Assembly: GCA_041946965.1 (NCBI GenBank)
Contig: JBHGBM010000018.1
Location: 62,001-126,000, forward strand
Length of the DNA stretch: 64,000 nt
Reading direction: 5' to 3'
Source: JBHGBM01 sp041946965
GTDB taxonomy: Bacteria; Acidobacteriota; Terriglobia; Bryobacterales; Bryobacteraceae
The notes under the pieces were generated by a model. It worked only from the letters and a program-made list of their open reading frames with translations, was not told where the DNA came from and did not search any database. Below, in pieces: positions 18,447 to 26,194 of the stretch. Each line of letters begins with the position of its first letter. Positions within the stretch are counted from its first letter, which is position 1. Position numbers and translations under genes: made by a program.

Positions 18447-19783
18447 TGTTGCTGGAACGCATCGGCTGGAAGAATTATCTGCGGCCCTTCGTGTACAAGG
18501 AACTGCCCGCCGGCACCGGCTGGCTCGCCACCCTGGGCAGCCTGTGCGCGCTCCTGTTCGGCGTGATGGCGGTGTCCGGCATCGTGCTGGCGATGTACTA
18601 CAACCCCTCGCCGGACAAGGCCTACCAGTCCATCGACTACATCATGAACGGCGTGCCGCTGGGCCGCCTGCTGCGCGGCATCCATCACTGGGGCGCCGGC
18701 GCCATGGTGCTGGCAGTGTTCTTCCACCTGCTCGCGAATTTCTTCACGGACGCTTTCAAACCCCCGCGCGAGCTGACCTGGATTACGGGCGCCTGCCTGT
18801 TGCTCATCACCCTGGGACTCGGCTTCACCGGATATCTCCTGCCGTGGGACATGAAGGCCTACTGGGCCACGGTGGTCAGCACCAATATTCCGAAGGACAT
18901 TCCGGTGATTGGGGAGTTTGTCACCCGCGCCGTTCGCGGCGGGGAGACAGTCTCCGGGCTGACGCTGACACGCTTCTACGCCATCCACATGCTGCTGCTG
19001 CCGGCCCTGCTGGCGGCATTCACGGTGTTTCACATCTACCTGGTGCGCATTCACGGAGAGCCCGCCAAAGCCGAGCGGCCGTACCGCTTCTATCCTGAGC
19101 ACGTCACGCGCAGCGCGTGGGTATTCGCCGTGATCTTCGCCGCCGTCGTCGCGCTGGCCCTGCTGCGCACCCCGCCCCGGGAAGAGATTGCGGGCACCCT
19201 GATCGACTCCTACCTGCCGCGCCCCGAGTGGTATTACATGTGGCTGTTCCAACTGCTGACGTACTTTCCGGGGCGCTGGGAGCCGGTGGGCAGCCTGGTC
19301 ATTCCCGCGGTGGGCATCGTCCTGCTGTTCGCCGTGCCGTGGGTGGCGAGAACGCGTCCCGTGGCGATGGCCGCGGGCGTCACCGGCGTGATGGCGATCG
19401 TCTACCTGAGCCTGATGGGCTTCGAGGGCGCCCGCCCCTATGGGCGCGTCATTCCCGTGCCCGCCCGGCAGCTTACCGCGGACGAGGCGCGCGGCCTGTA
19501 CCTGTTCGCGGAACGCGATTGCGCCTACTGCCACCAGATCCAGGGCCGGGGCGGCCACCGCACCGGACCCGACATGGCCAACATGGTTGCCAAGGGCCGC
19601 ACGCGCGACTACCTGGCGCGCTACATCCGCGATCCGCAGCGCGTGAGCGCCGCGTCCATCATGCCCAAGTACAACCTGCCCGAGTCCGACCTTCAGGCCC
19701 TGGGGGATTTCCTCCTGGCCCTCGATTTCAGCAAGCACCCCGTGAGAGTTCTCACACGCGAGGAGGTCATCAAGCGACCATGA
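18446..19783 (+). CDS. Cytochrome b (b6/subunit IV type) fused to cytochrome c
   Basis: This 445-residue protein starts at the ATG at 18446, which shares one base with the upstream stop (TGATG). Haem b ligands are H80/H94 and H181/H196; the 15-residue step of the second pair matches cytochrome b6 rather than mitochondrial cytochrome b. The quinol-site PEWY is at 260-263. About seven transmembrane helices put the C-terminus outside. Residues about 340-435 are a c-type cytochrome with C359-A-Y-C362-H363 and a probable methionine ligand at M406 (SIMPKYN). With the Rieske domain of the preceding gene it contains every redox centre of a quinol:cytochrome c oxidoreductase. Confidence 0.93.
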   Translation: MLLERIGWKNYLRPFVYKELPAGTGWLATLGSLCALLFGVMAVSGIVLAMYYNPSPDKAYQSIDYIMNGVPLGRLLRGIHHWGAGAMVLAVFFHLLANFFTDAFKPPRELTWITGACLLLITLGLGFTGYLLPWDMKAYWATVVSTNIPKDIPVIGEFVTRAVRGGETVSGLTLTRFYAIHMLLLPALLAAFTVFHIYLVRIHGEPAKAERPYRFYPEHVTRSAWVFAVIFAAVVALALLRTPPREEIAGTLIDSYLPRPEWYYMWLFQLLTYFPGRWEPVGSLVIPAVGIVLLFAVPWVARTRPVAMAAGVTGVMAIVYLSLMGFEGARPYGRVIPVPARQLTADEARGLYLFAERDCAYCHQIQGRGGHRTGPDMANMVAKGRTRDYLARYIRDPQRVSAASIMPKYNLPESDLQALGDFLLALDFSKHPVRVLTREEVIKRP

Positions 19784-20658
19784 ACGATTTCGATTACAGC
19801 ATTGTGGAAGAGGCGGCCAAACAGCTCTATATCCGGGCGCTCTGCGATCTGCCGCCCGACGTGCGCGAGGCGTTGAAAAAGGCCAGTGCGCGCGAGACCA
19901 ATCCCGCCGCCCGCGCCGTGTTCGACGCCATCTTCAAGACCATAGAGATCGCGGACCGCGACAAGACCCTCATCTGCCAGGACACGGGCCTGCCCATCTA
20001 CAAGGTCAAAATAGGCTCCGCCTACGCCTGGAACGGGTACGAGATCAAGAAGCGTCTCACCGAGGGCACCAAGCGGGCCACGCTGGAGTTTCCCTTCCGC
20101 AGCAGCTCCACGCACCCCCTGCTGCGGGTCAATCCGCAAACCTCCGTGGGGCCGGGACTGCCCGTCTTCTATTTCGATTTCAGCGACGGCGACGCTCTCG
20201 ATATCCTCATGGCCCCCAAAGGCTCGGGCTCGGAGAACATGAGCAAGATGCAGATGTTCTACCCCGCCCACGGCGTCAGGGCGTTGAAGAAATTCGTGCT
20301 CGACGCGGTGATCGAGAGCGGCGCCAATCCGTGCCCGCCGGGCATCATCGGGGTGGGCATCGGCGGCACTGCCGACCTGGTGACCAAGCTCGCCAAGGAC
20401 GCCATCCTGCGGCCCGTGGGTCAGCGCAATCCCGATCCCGAGATCGCCGCCATGGAACAGGAGTTGGAGGACGCCATCAACGCCACCGGCCGCGGTCCCA
20501 TGGGGCTGGGTGGAGATGTTTCCACGCTGGCGGTGCACATCGAGACCGCGTATACTCACATCACGCAAAACCCGGTGGCCATCAACACGCAGTGCTGGCC
20601 GGCGCGGCGCGCGCGGGCGATCATTCACCCGGACGGCGCGGTGGAATACGGTTTTTGA
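19780..20658 (+). CDS. Class I fumarase, alpha (N-terminal) subunit
   Basis: This 292-residue protein is the iron-sulfur half of a two-subunit class I fumarate hydratase, which interconverts fumarate and L-malate. The three [4Fe-4S] cysteines are C66 (LICQDTG), C185 (NPCPPGIIGVGIGG) and C272 (NTQCWPARR). Its ATG overlaps the cytochrome b-c stop as ATGA, so it is translationally coupled, with AGGAGG at 19761-19766 upstream. Its place directly behind the succinate-oxidising genes means the product of the first reaction is the substrate of this one. L(+)-tartrate dehydratase alpha (TtdA) shares the fold, but context favours fumarase. Confidence 0.9.
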   Translation: MNDFDYSIVEEAAKQLYIRALCDLPPDVREALKKASARETNPAARAVFDAIFKTIEIADRDKTLICQDTGLPIYKVKIGSAYAWNGYEIKKRLTEGTKRATLEFPFRSSSTHPLLRVNPQTSVGPGLPVFYFDFSDGDALDILMAPKGSGSENMSKMQMFYPAHGVRALKKFVLDAVIESGANPCPPGIIGVGIGGTADLVTKLAKDAILRPVGQRNPDPEIAAMEQELEDAINATGRGPMGLGGDVSTLAVHIETAYTHITQNPVAINTQCWPARRARAIIHPDGAVEYGF

Positions 20659-20672
20659 GGGAGGAAGCACGT

Positions 20673-21260
20673 ATGGCTGAATATCATCTGAAATCTCCCT
20701 TTTCGGAAGCGGACATCCGCATGCTGCGGGCCGGGGATATCGTCTACTTCGACGGCGTCCTGTTCGGAATCCGCGACCTGACCCAGATCTACATGTTCGA
20801 CCAGGGCCATGAGCCGCCGGTCAGCCTGGCCGGAGCCCCCTGCATCCACACCGCGCCGAGCCTGCGCAAGACCGGCGACAAGTGGGAGAAGATCTGCGTG
20901 GGCACCACCACCAGCACCCGCATGGACCGGTTTACGCCGGACCTGATCGGTAAGTACGGCGTGCGGGCGATCATCGGCAAGGGCGGCCTCTACCAGGGCA
21001 GCCTGGACGCCATGCAGAAGCACGGCGCAGTGTACTTGGCCATCGTCGGCGGCGCCGCGGCGCTGGAGACCAAGCAGATCGACGAGGTCGAGGCGGTCTA
21101 CTGGGAGCACCTCCACCCGGAGGCCCTGTACCAGTTCCGCGTGAGTAACTTCGGCCCGCTGACCGTCGCCATGGACAGCCACGGCCGCAACCTTTACGAG
21201 GAGGCCCGTCAGGAAGCTCTGCGGCGGCTTCCGGAAATTTACAAGAAACTCGGCGTGTGA
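20673..21260 (+). CDS. Class I fumarase, beta (C-terminal) subunit
   Basis: This 195-residue protein is the swivelling C-terminal half of class I fumarase. Family motifs seen are FDGVLFGIRD, the substrate-binding segment TTTSTRMDRFTPDLI, and VRAIIGKGGL. The start is the ATG at 20673, preceded by a good ribosome binding site (GGGAGGA); the gene follows the alpha subunit by 14 bases. Its stop overlaps the transporter start as GTGA. It forms the active enzyme with the alpha subunit in the cytoplasm. Confidence 0.9.
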   Translation: MAEYHLKSPFSEADIRMLRAGDIVYFDGVLFGIRDLTQIYMFDQGHEPPVSLAGAPCIHTAPSLRKTGDKWEKICVGTTTSTRMDRFTPDLIGKYGVRAIIGKGGLYQGSLDAMQKHGAVYLAIVGGAAALETKQIDEVEAVYWEHLHPEALYQFRVSNFGPLTVAMDSHGRNLYEEARQEALRRLPEIYKKLGV

Positions 21261-22471
21261 GCCTTCCCAAGGTTCCGCTGCCGGTCAGAGTCGTTGTGTT
21301 TCTGGCGGCCGGCCTCCTCGTGGGGCTGGCCTTTCCCCGAAACACGTTCGTCCACTATCTCTATCTCAGCGGGACTTACTTCCCGAAGACCGTGGTGACC
21401 TTCGCCGCTTTTCTCATCTTTCATCTGCTGGCGGCGGCGATGGCCAAGCTCATGCTGTTCCACCGGGAAAGGGCCGGCAGGACCTTCGGCGCGATTCTGG
21501 GCATGTATGTGACCATGGGGGCGGTCTCCTTGGTCTGGGCCGCCGCCTGGCTCGCGGTCCTGTCGAAATTGCCGCTCTCGCTTCCGGGAACCGCGTTTCC
21601 GGGACCCGCCGCCTGGGCGGCGCAGATCGGCTCCACCTTCGCCAATGTCCTTTGGCAGCAACCGCTGTTGCAGGCGCTGGCCGGGGCGCTGTTCGCAGGT
21701 TGGGTGACCGCTCGCGTTTCGCGACTGCAACCCGTGGCGCATGGGTTCATCGCCGTGGCCGACGCCATTCTTTGGCTGTTTCGAAAGCTCCTGTGGTACT
21801 ACCCCATCATGATCGGGTGCCTCGCCATCGGCATCCCGATGAAGTTCGGCAGCCGGGGCATCGAACTGTACGGCCAGGGCGTGCTGTGGGACATGGCCGT
21901 GGTGTGCTTCTGGTGCGTGCTGATGGTCGTGTTTTGCCGAACCTTCACCCGGCGTACCTGGAAGCAGATCGTCTCCTACTACGCCACTGTCTGGCCCACC
22001 GGCTTCGGCACGGGCGGCTCCTACGATACGCTCGCGGTCAACATCGCTTCGGCGGAGAGCGATCTCGGGCTCGACGAAGAAGTGGCGGAGGTCTCCATCG
22101 TATTCGGCACGGTGCTGAACAAGAACTGCACCACCATGTCTGTGCTGGTGGTGACCATCATCACCGCCAGGCTGCTCAACGTGCCGGTTTCCATGGCGGA
22201 GATCCTCATGTTGATTCCGCCGGTGATGATCCTCGGGTTGGAATCGCCCGGCATCCCCGGCGGCGCTGGGTACTTCATGTCGCCGATCATCGCGGTGTTG
22301 CTGGAAGTGCCCGACCAGATTCTTTGGACCACGACTTTCGTCACGTGCTACAGCGGCCTGATTCCCATGTTCAGCACGGCCGGGAACACCACGGACGACG
22401 GTGTGGTGGGCGCTCTGCTCCAGGACCGTTTCGGGCGCCTGCTGGGGAAAGCGAAATGCGCAAGCGCATAG
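21257..22471 (+). CDS. Dicarboxylate/amino acid:cation symporter (DctA/GltP-like)
   Basis: This 404-residue polytopic membrane protein starts at GTG 21257, coupled by a 4-base overlap to the fumarase beta gene. It fits the SDF (DAACS) family: a transmembrane N-terminal half, then the reentrant-loop region (GFGTGGSYDTLAVNIASA), the ESPGIPGGAGYF hairpin, and the substrate/cation-site helix with NTTDDGVVGALL, comparable to NVTGD in GltPh. The family imports C4-dicarboxylates, glutamate or aspartate with Na+ or H+. Operon position suggests succinate, fumarate or malate as substrate. The sequence diverges from textbook members, so the exact substrate is an inference. Confidence 0.78.
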   Translation: MSLPKVPLPVRVVVFLAAGLLVGLAFPRNTFVHYLYLSGTYFPKTVVTFAAFLIFHLLAAAMAKLMLFHRERAGRTFGAILGMYVTMGAVSLVWAAAWLAVLSKLPLSLPGTAFPGPAAWAAQIGSTFANVLWQQPLLQALAGALFAGWVTARVSRLQPVAHGFIAVADAILWLFRKLLWYYPIMIGCLAIGIPMKFGSRGIELYGQGVLWDMAVVCFWCVLMVVFCRTFTRRTWKQIVSYYATVWPTGFGTGGSYDTLAVNIASAESDLGLDEEVAEVSIVFGTVLNKNCTTMSVLVVTIITARLLNVPVSMAEILMLIPPVMILGLESPGIPGGAGYFMSPIIAVLLEVPDQILWTTTFVTCYSGLIPMFSTAGNTTDDGVVGALLQDRFGRLLGKAKCASA

Positions 22472-22647
22472 GCTGGGCCCTGTTTGCCGCCGGCTCCTGG
22501 ATGCTGGTGGCGCCGCAATCGCTCACCGGCCTCGCGCCGCTGCAATGGATGCATCGCTATGCCTTCCCCGGCGAGGCGCCGGCGGGCATCCTGACCTTGG
22601 GAATCGCGTATTACCTGCTCGGCTTTAAACCGCGCCCGCGCCATTGA
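22456..22647 (+). CDS. Small two-helix membrane protein
   Basis: This 63-residue frame starts inside the 3' end of the symporter gene (16-base overlap) with a GGGGAAAG sequence about seven bases before its ATG. It has two hydrophobic segments (about 5-20 and 42-58) separated by an amphipathic stretch, and a basic tail (KPRPRH). I recognise no family. Its tight linkage suggests an accessory role to the symporter or the respiratory complex, or simply a small membrane protein sharing the transcript. Confidence 0.6.
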   Translation: MRKRIGWALFAAGSWMLVAPQSLTGLAPLQWMHRYAFPGEAPAGILTLGIAYYLLGFKPRPRH

Positions 22648-22666
22648 AAATGCGCGCCCGTCCTTG

Positions 22667-22675
22667 TGATATAGT
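22667..22675 (+). promoter_or_regulatory. Probable extended -10 promoter for the 22731 gene
   Basis: TGATATAGT gives a TGn plus TATAGT element 55 bases before the 22731 ATG. A TTGAAA at 22644-22649 is present but 20 bases away, longer than ideal, so the extended -10 is the stronger signal. It lies in the 83-base gap after the small membrane protein gene and marks a likely new transcription unit. Confidence 0.45.
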
Positions 22676-22730
22676 CCCAACTCGGGCCGAAGTTCCGGCG
22701 GTCCGAGGTGGATCTTCCAAGGAGAGGTGA

Positions 22731-24008
22731 ATGTCCCGTCCGATTCCGGCAATTCTCCTGGCGCTCTGGTCCGCGGCCTGTTTTGCGGCTGAGACGCCCA
22801 AGTTCGTACCGATCAGGCATTACCGCTTCAGCACCGTGCACAAGGACGCCCAGATGTGGAGCGCCCTGTACATCGCTTCCGACGGCAAGATCTACGTGGG
22901 CCTCTGCACGCACGCCGATGCCGCCAATGTTTACCAGTTCGATCCGAAGACCGAGACCATGCGCCACCTGGCGAACCTCACCGAGTTGAACGAGGAGCGC
23001 GGCCACGGCATCTGGACCAACGGAAAGATCCACGTGCAGATGCAGGAACTGGACGGCTGGGTGTACTTCGGTTCTCTGAGCGAAGACAACGGCCCGCCGG
23101 CGATCGACGCCTCCAGTTACAAGGGGCCGCGATGGTTCCGCGTTAACATGAAGACGGGCGCGGTGGAGAAGCGCGGGCTTATCAACAGCTTCTGGGGCCT
23201 GCTGGGCCAGACGATGGATCCAAAGCGAAGACTCATCTACGGCCTCGCCGAGGACGGCCACCTGTACAAGTACTACATTGACAAGGATTGGACCGAAGAC
23301 CTCGGCCGCGTAGATAGCTGGGATGTCTGTCGCACCATCTTCTCGGACGAACTCGGCAACGTCTACGGCAGTTACCCGTCGGGCCGCATCTGGAAGTACG
23401 ACGCCGCGCGGGACCGCATCTTCGATTTCGAGCATATCCGGCTGCCGATCATCAACCAGTCCCGCACCATGGCCAATCCCATGCTCGACCGCAAGGTGCA
23501 GTGGCGGATCATCGAGTGGGATCCCGTAGAACGGGCCGCCTACGGCATCATCGGCGGCAGCAACCTGCTGTTCCGGTACGACCCGCACAAAGGCCCGGAA
23601 GGAACCGTGACCCCGCTCGTCAGCATGGCGGCTCCCGGCGTCCGCGCGGGCGACCCCATGAACCTGCCTTACGCGACGCTGGCTATGGCCATCTCCCAGA
23701 AAGAGCGCAAGGTGTACTACGTCACCGTGGTGGCGGGCGACTTCGATTACGGATCCATCGCCAAGGACGTGATGGGATCCTCGTTCCTGGTAACGTACGA
23801 TCTGAAGTCCGGACGCCGGGAAGACGTGGGGGTGCTGCGCACCACCAGCGGCCGCACCACTTCGGGCATGGGCGGCGCCAAGATCGATGCGGACGGGCGG
23901 CTGTGGTTCGTGGGCGCCTTCGAAGAGCCCGATCCGAAATACCAGGTGGGACGCGGACGGCGCCCGTACAGCATGGGCCTCGGCTGCTACGACCCGTTTC
24001 ACAAGTAG
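22731..24008 (+). CDS. Secreted beta-propeller-like protein A
   Basis: This 425-residue protein has a signal peptide (MSRPIPAILLALWSAACFAAE) followed by repeated short strands with turns of the type DGKIYVG, RLIYGLAEDG, LGNVYGSYPSGRIWKYD and DGRLWFVG, as in NHL/SMP-30-like propellers. No catalytic residues stand out. An SD-like AAGGAGAGG precedes the ATG. The gene at 24027 resembles it in strand pattern and lies 18 bases downstream, so the pair probably arose by duplication and is co-transcribed. The function is unknown; exported propellers of this sort often bind or cleave polysaccharides. Confidence 0.65.
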   Translation: MSRPIPAILLALWSAACFAAETPKFVPIRHYRFSTVHKDAQMWSALYIASDGKIYVGLCTHADAANVYQFDPKTETMRHLANLTELNEERGHGIWTNGKIHVQMQELDGWVYFGSLSEDNGPPAIDASSYKGPRWFRVNMKTGAVEKRGLINSFWGLLGQTMDPKRRLIYGLAEDGHLYKYYIDKDWTEDLGRVDSWDVCRTIFSDELGNVYGSYPSGRIWKYDAARDRIFDFEHIRLPIINQSRTMANPMLDRKVQWRIIEWDPVERAAYGIIGGSNLLFRYDPHKGPEGTVTPLVSMAAPGVRAGDPMNLPYATLAMAISQKERKVYYVTVVAGDFDYGSIAKDVMGSSFLVTYDLKSGRREDVGVLRTTSGRTTSGMGGAKIDADGRLWFVGAFEEPDPKYQVGRGRRPYSMGLGCYDPFHK

Positions 24009-24026
24009 ACGTTCAGGAGAACCAAC

Positions 24027-25394
24027 ATGAGACTCATCCGGCCGGCCGCCATCCTTATTCCGTTTCTGCTTCCCGGCGGCGCGCTGTGGGCGCAGCGCTG
24101 GATCAACCCGCACTTTGACACGCACCGGATGGATTACCGGGACCTGGGTTACCCTGCCCAGAACCTCATTCCGGCGGACAACAGCCGTATCTCGGCCCTG
24201 CTGGCGCACTCGAACGGCTTCGTGTACGGCGCCACCAGCGGCCGCACCCAGTCGTACCTGTTCTTCTATAACCGTTTTATAAATAAGGTGCGGCCCCTGG
24301 GGAAGATTGGCGATGCGCGCGGCGTCTATCATGGATTGCTGGAGGGCAGGGACGGAGCCATATACATCGGCACGGGACTTAGCATGTACGCGCCGGTGGA
24401 ACTTACCCGGAATTTTCCGGTGGAAATTGAAGGCATTGAAAAGCAGCTCTGGAAGGATATCACCGCGCCTTATGGCACGTTCGCGGGCGGCCATATCTAT
24501 CGTTATGACCCCAAGACCGGAGATGTCCAACGCTATACCAACGATTCTCCGGCGCCGCTCGAGGACCTCGGCATTCCGGTTCCGCATAACACCATTTATG
24601 CAATGGCGATGAGTCCGGATAAGTCAGAGATATATGGAATCACGTATCCGGACGCGCATTTCTTTATCTTCGACGTCGCTAAACGCGCCACGAAGGATCT
24701 GGGCGAAATTCTCACGCACAAGGTTTACAGCGGGCCGGAGCGTCATTGGCGCAGCGTGCCGCGCGCGCTGTACTGCCATCCGAAGACCGGCCACGTGTAC
24801 ACTTCCGGCGACAACGGCTTCCTCCTGCGGTATCGTCCCGGCGCCGCCAGGATGGAGGCCACTTACATGCGGCTTCCCGGCGAGTATTGGGAGGGCTTGA
24901 GCTCCTACGACTACCCCGTGGTGGAAGCGTTTGAGAGCGACTCGCGGGGCAACGTCTACGCGGGCACCAACGACGGGTATTTGATCCGGCTGGATATCGC
25001 CAGGGACGACACCGTCGTGCTCGGCAAGCCGCGCATCATGCGGCGTCTCCGGGCCATGGCCGCCGGGAAGGACGGCAATCTCTACCTCATCAGCGGGGAG
25101 TTCGAAAGGTCCTGCAAGCTCCACACCTGGGACTTGAGCGGCAAGGCCGGCTTTTCCGAACTCGGTCCTTTTGCCGTGGACCGCAGTCCGTACTACTCAC
25201 ACCGCGCCTACCAGTTCGACGCCATGGCGGTGGCGGTGGACGGCGCCGTCTTTTGCGGCGAGAGTGACCGGGGAGGCAAACTTTTCATCTACCTGCCGGG
25301 TCCCGGCCGGTTCAAGGGGATGCTGAATCCGGCTAACCCTGAGACCGAGCGGCAGCGCCCCGGCACACCCGGACTGATTCCGGAACGGTTGTGA
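24027..25394 (+). CDS. Secreted beta-propeller-like protein B
   Basis: This 455-residue protein has a signal peptide (MRLIRPAAILIPFLLPGGALWAQ). Repeated strand-turn units similar to the preceding gene follow (NGFVYGATSGRTQSYLF, DGAIYIGTGLSMY, GHVYTSGDNGFLLRY, GNVYAGTNDGYLIRLD, DGNLYLISGEFER). It follows the previous gene by 18 bases, so the two form one unit. No family name or active site can be assigned. Joint export and similar architecture suggest the two proteins act on or bind the same extracellular material. Confidence 0.65.
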   Translation: MRLIRPAAILIPFLLPGGALWAQRWINPHFDTHRMDYRDLGYPAQNLIPADNSRISALLAHSNGFVYGATSGRTQSYLFFYNRFINKVRPLGKIGDARGVYHGLLEGRDGAIYIGTGLSMYAPVELTRNFPVEIEGIEKQLWKDITAPYGTFAGGHIYRYDPKTGDVQRYTNDSPAPLEDLGIPVPHNTIYAMAMSPDKSEIYGITYPDAHFFIFDVAKRATKDLGEILTHKVYSGPERHWRSVPRALYCHPKTGHVYTSGDNGFLLRYRPGAARMEATYMRLPGEYWEGLSSYDYPVVEAFESDSRGNVYAGTNDGYLIRLDIARDDTVVLGKPRIMRRLRAMAAGKDGNLYLISGEFERSCKLHTWDLSGKAGFSELGPFAVDRSPYYSHRAYQFDAMAVAVDGAVFCGESDRGGKLFIYLPGPGRFKGMLNPANPETERQRPGTPGLIPERL

Positions 25395-25401
25395 GCCGGC
25401 C

Positions 25402-25497
25402 TCACGAGAGGATCTTGGCCGCCAGGCGAACAGCGAGATAAACGACGAATGCGCTTACGCCCAGCGCGATGACAGTGAAGATGTGCTCGGCCACCAC
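25402..25497 (-). CDS. Candidate 31-residue single-helix membrane protein
   Basis: On the minus strand between two plus-strand genes a short frame opens with GTG at 25497 and ends with TGA at 25402-25404. It reads as one amphipathic start followed by a hydrophobic helix (IFTVIALGVSAFVVYLAV) and a basic end. The ribosome binding site is weak and no ATG is available, so this is only a candidate. The rest of 25395-25648 contains nothing else that I can recognise. Confidence 0.28.
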   Translation of the reverse strand: MVAEHIFTVIALGVSAFVVYLAVRLAAKILS

Positions 25498-25648
25498 ATC
25501 TCTATCGTGCCGTGCCGGCCGGTTGTGCGGCAAGCCCGTGCCGTTTTCGGTACGCCCATTACGGCCAGCGGTCCTGTGTTACGCCGGGCATTCGCCTGAT
25601 ATCGCCGCTCCGGCACGGCGGCCCCACCCAAGGTGATACCATGCAGGC

Positions 25649-26056
25649 ATGTTGCGAGTCATGGCTGTCGCGGCGCTGCTCGCCGTTTTCGCGGCGCCCG
25701 GCTGGACGAAACAGAAACCGGGAAAGGGAAAAGGGCACGGCAAGGCCGCGTCTCAGGTTGCCCGCGGATTCGTAGAAACCGACCGCGACGCGATTCTGGC
25801 CTACTACGGGCCGGGCGGCAACCTGCCGCCCGGAATTGCCAAGCGCGGCGACCTTCCCCCGGGTCTCGAAAAACAACTGCGCCGGAACGGGACCCTTCCC
25901 CCGGGTCTCCAAAAGAAGCTGGCGCCCTTTCCGCCGGACCTGGATGCGCGCCTGGCGCCGCTGCCCCAGGGCTGCCAGCGCGGCACCATCGGGCACGTGG
26001 CGGTCGTTTGGGACCGGCGCCGCGGCGTGCTGGTCGACATTCTGCGTCTCTGGTAG
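25649..26056 (+). CDS. Small secreted RcnB/CigR-like protein
   Basis: This 135-residue protein has a signal peptide (MLRVMAVAALLAVFAAPGWT), a lysine/glycine-rich linker, then a repeated proline motif: GNLPPGIAKR, GDLPPGLEK, GTLPPGLQK and FPPDLDARLAPLPQG. It ends in a strand pair (VAVVWDRRRGVLVDILRLW). The LPPG ladder with a short beta end resembles periplasmic RcnB/CigR-type proteins. Their roles are poorly known, and no metal-binding cluster is obvious here. It stands alone between the propeller pair and the next gene. Confidence 0.65.
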   Translation: MLRVMAVAALLAVFAAPGWTKQKPGKGKGHGKAASQVARGFVETDRDAILAYYGPGGNLPPGIAKRGDLPPGLEKQLRRNGTLPPGLQKKLAPFPPDLDARLAPLPQGCQRGTIGHVAVVWDRRRGVLVDILRLW

Positions 26057-26159
26057 GCGGCGGTTTCGAAATCCGGTCCGCGATGGGGTGCGAGTCTGTC
26101 CGGAAATGCCTCAATCTGGCGCACTATCCCCATTGTGCGTGACACCCCCCGCCCGGATG

Positions 26160-26165
26160 TATAAT
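26160..26165 (+). promoter_or_regulatory. Consensus -10 hexamer before the 26195 gene
   Basis: A perfect TATAAT lies 29 bases before the GTG start at 26195, with AAGGAGA at 26184-26190 as ribosome binding site between them. The -35 region is poor (GTGACA at 26139-26144 with a 15-base spacer). Confidence 0.4.
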
Positions 26166-26194
26166 GCCGGGAAACCGAAATCCAAGGAGATAAC

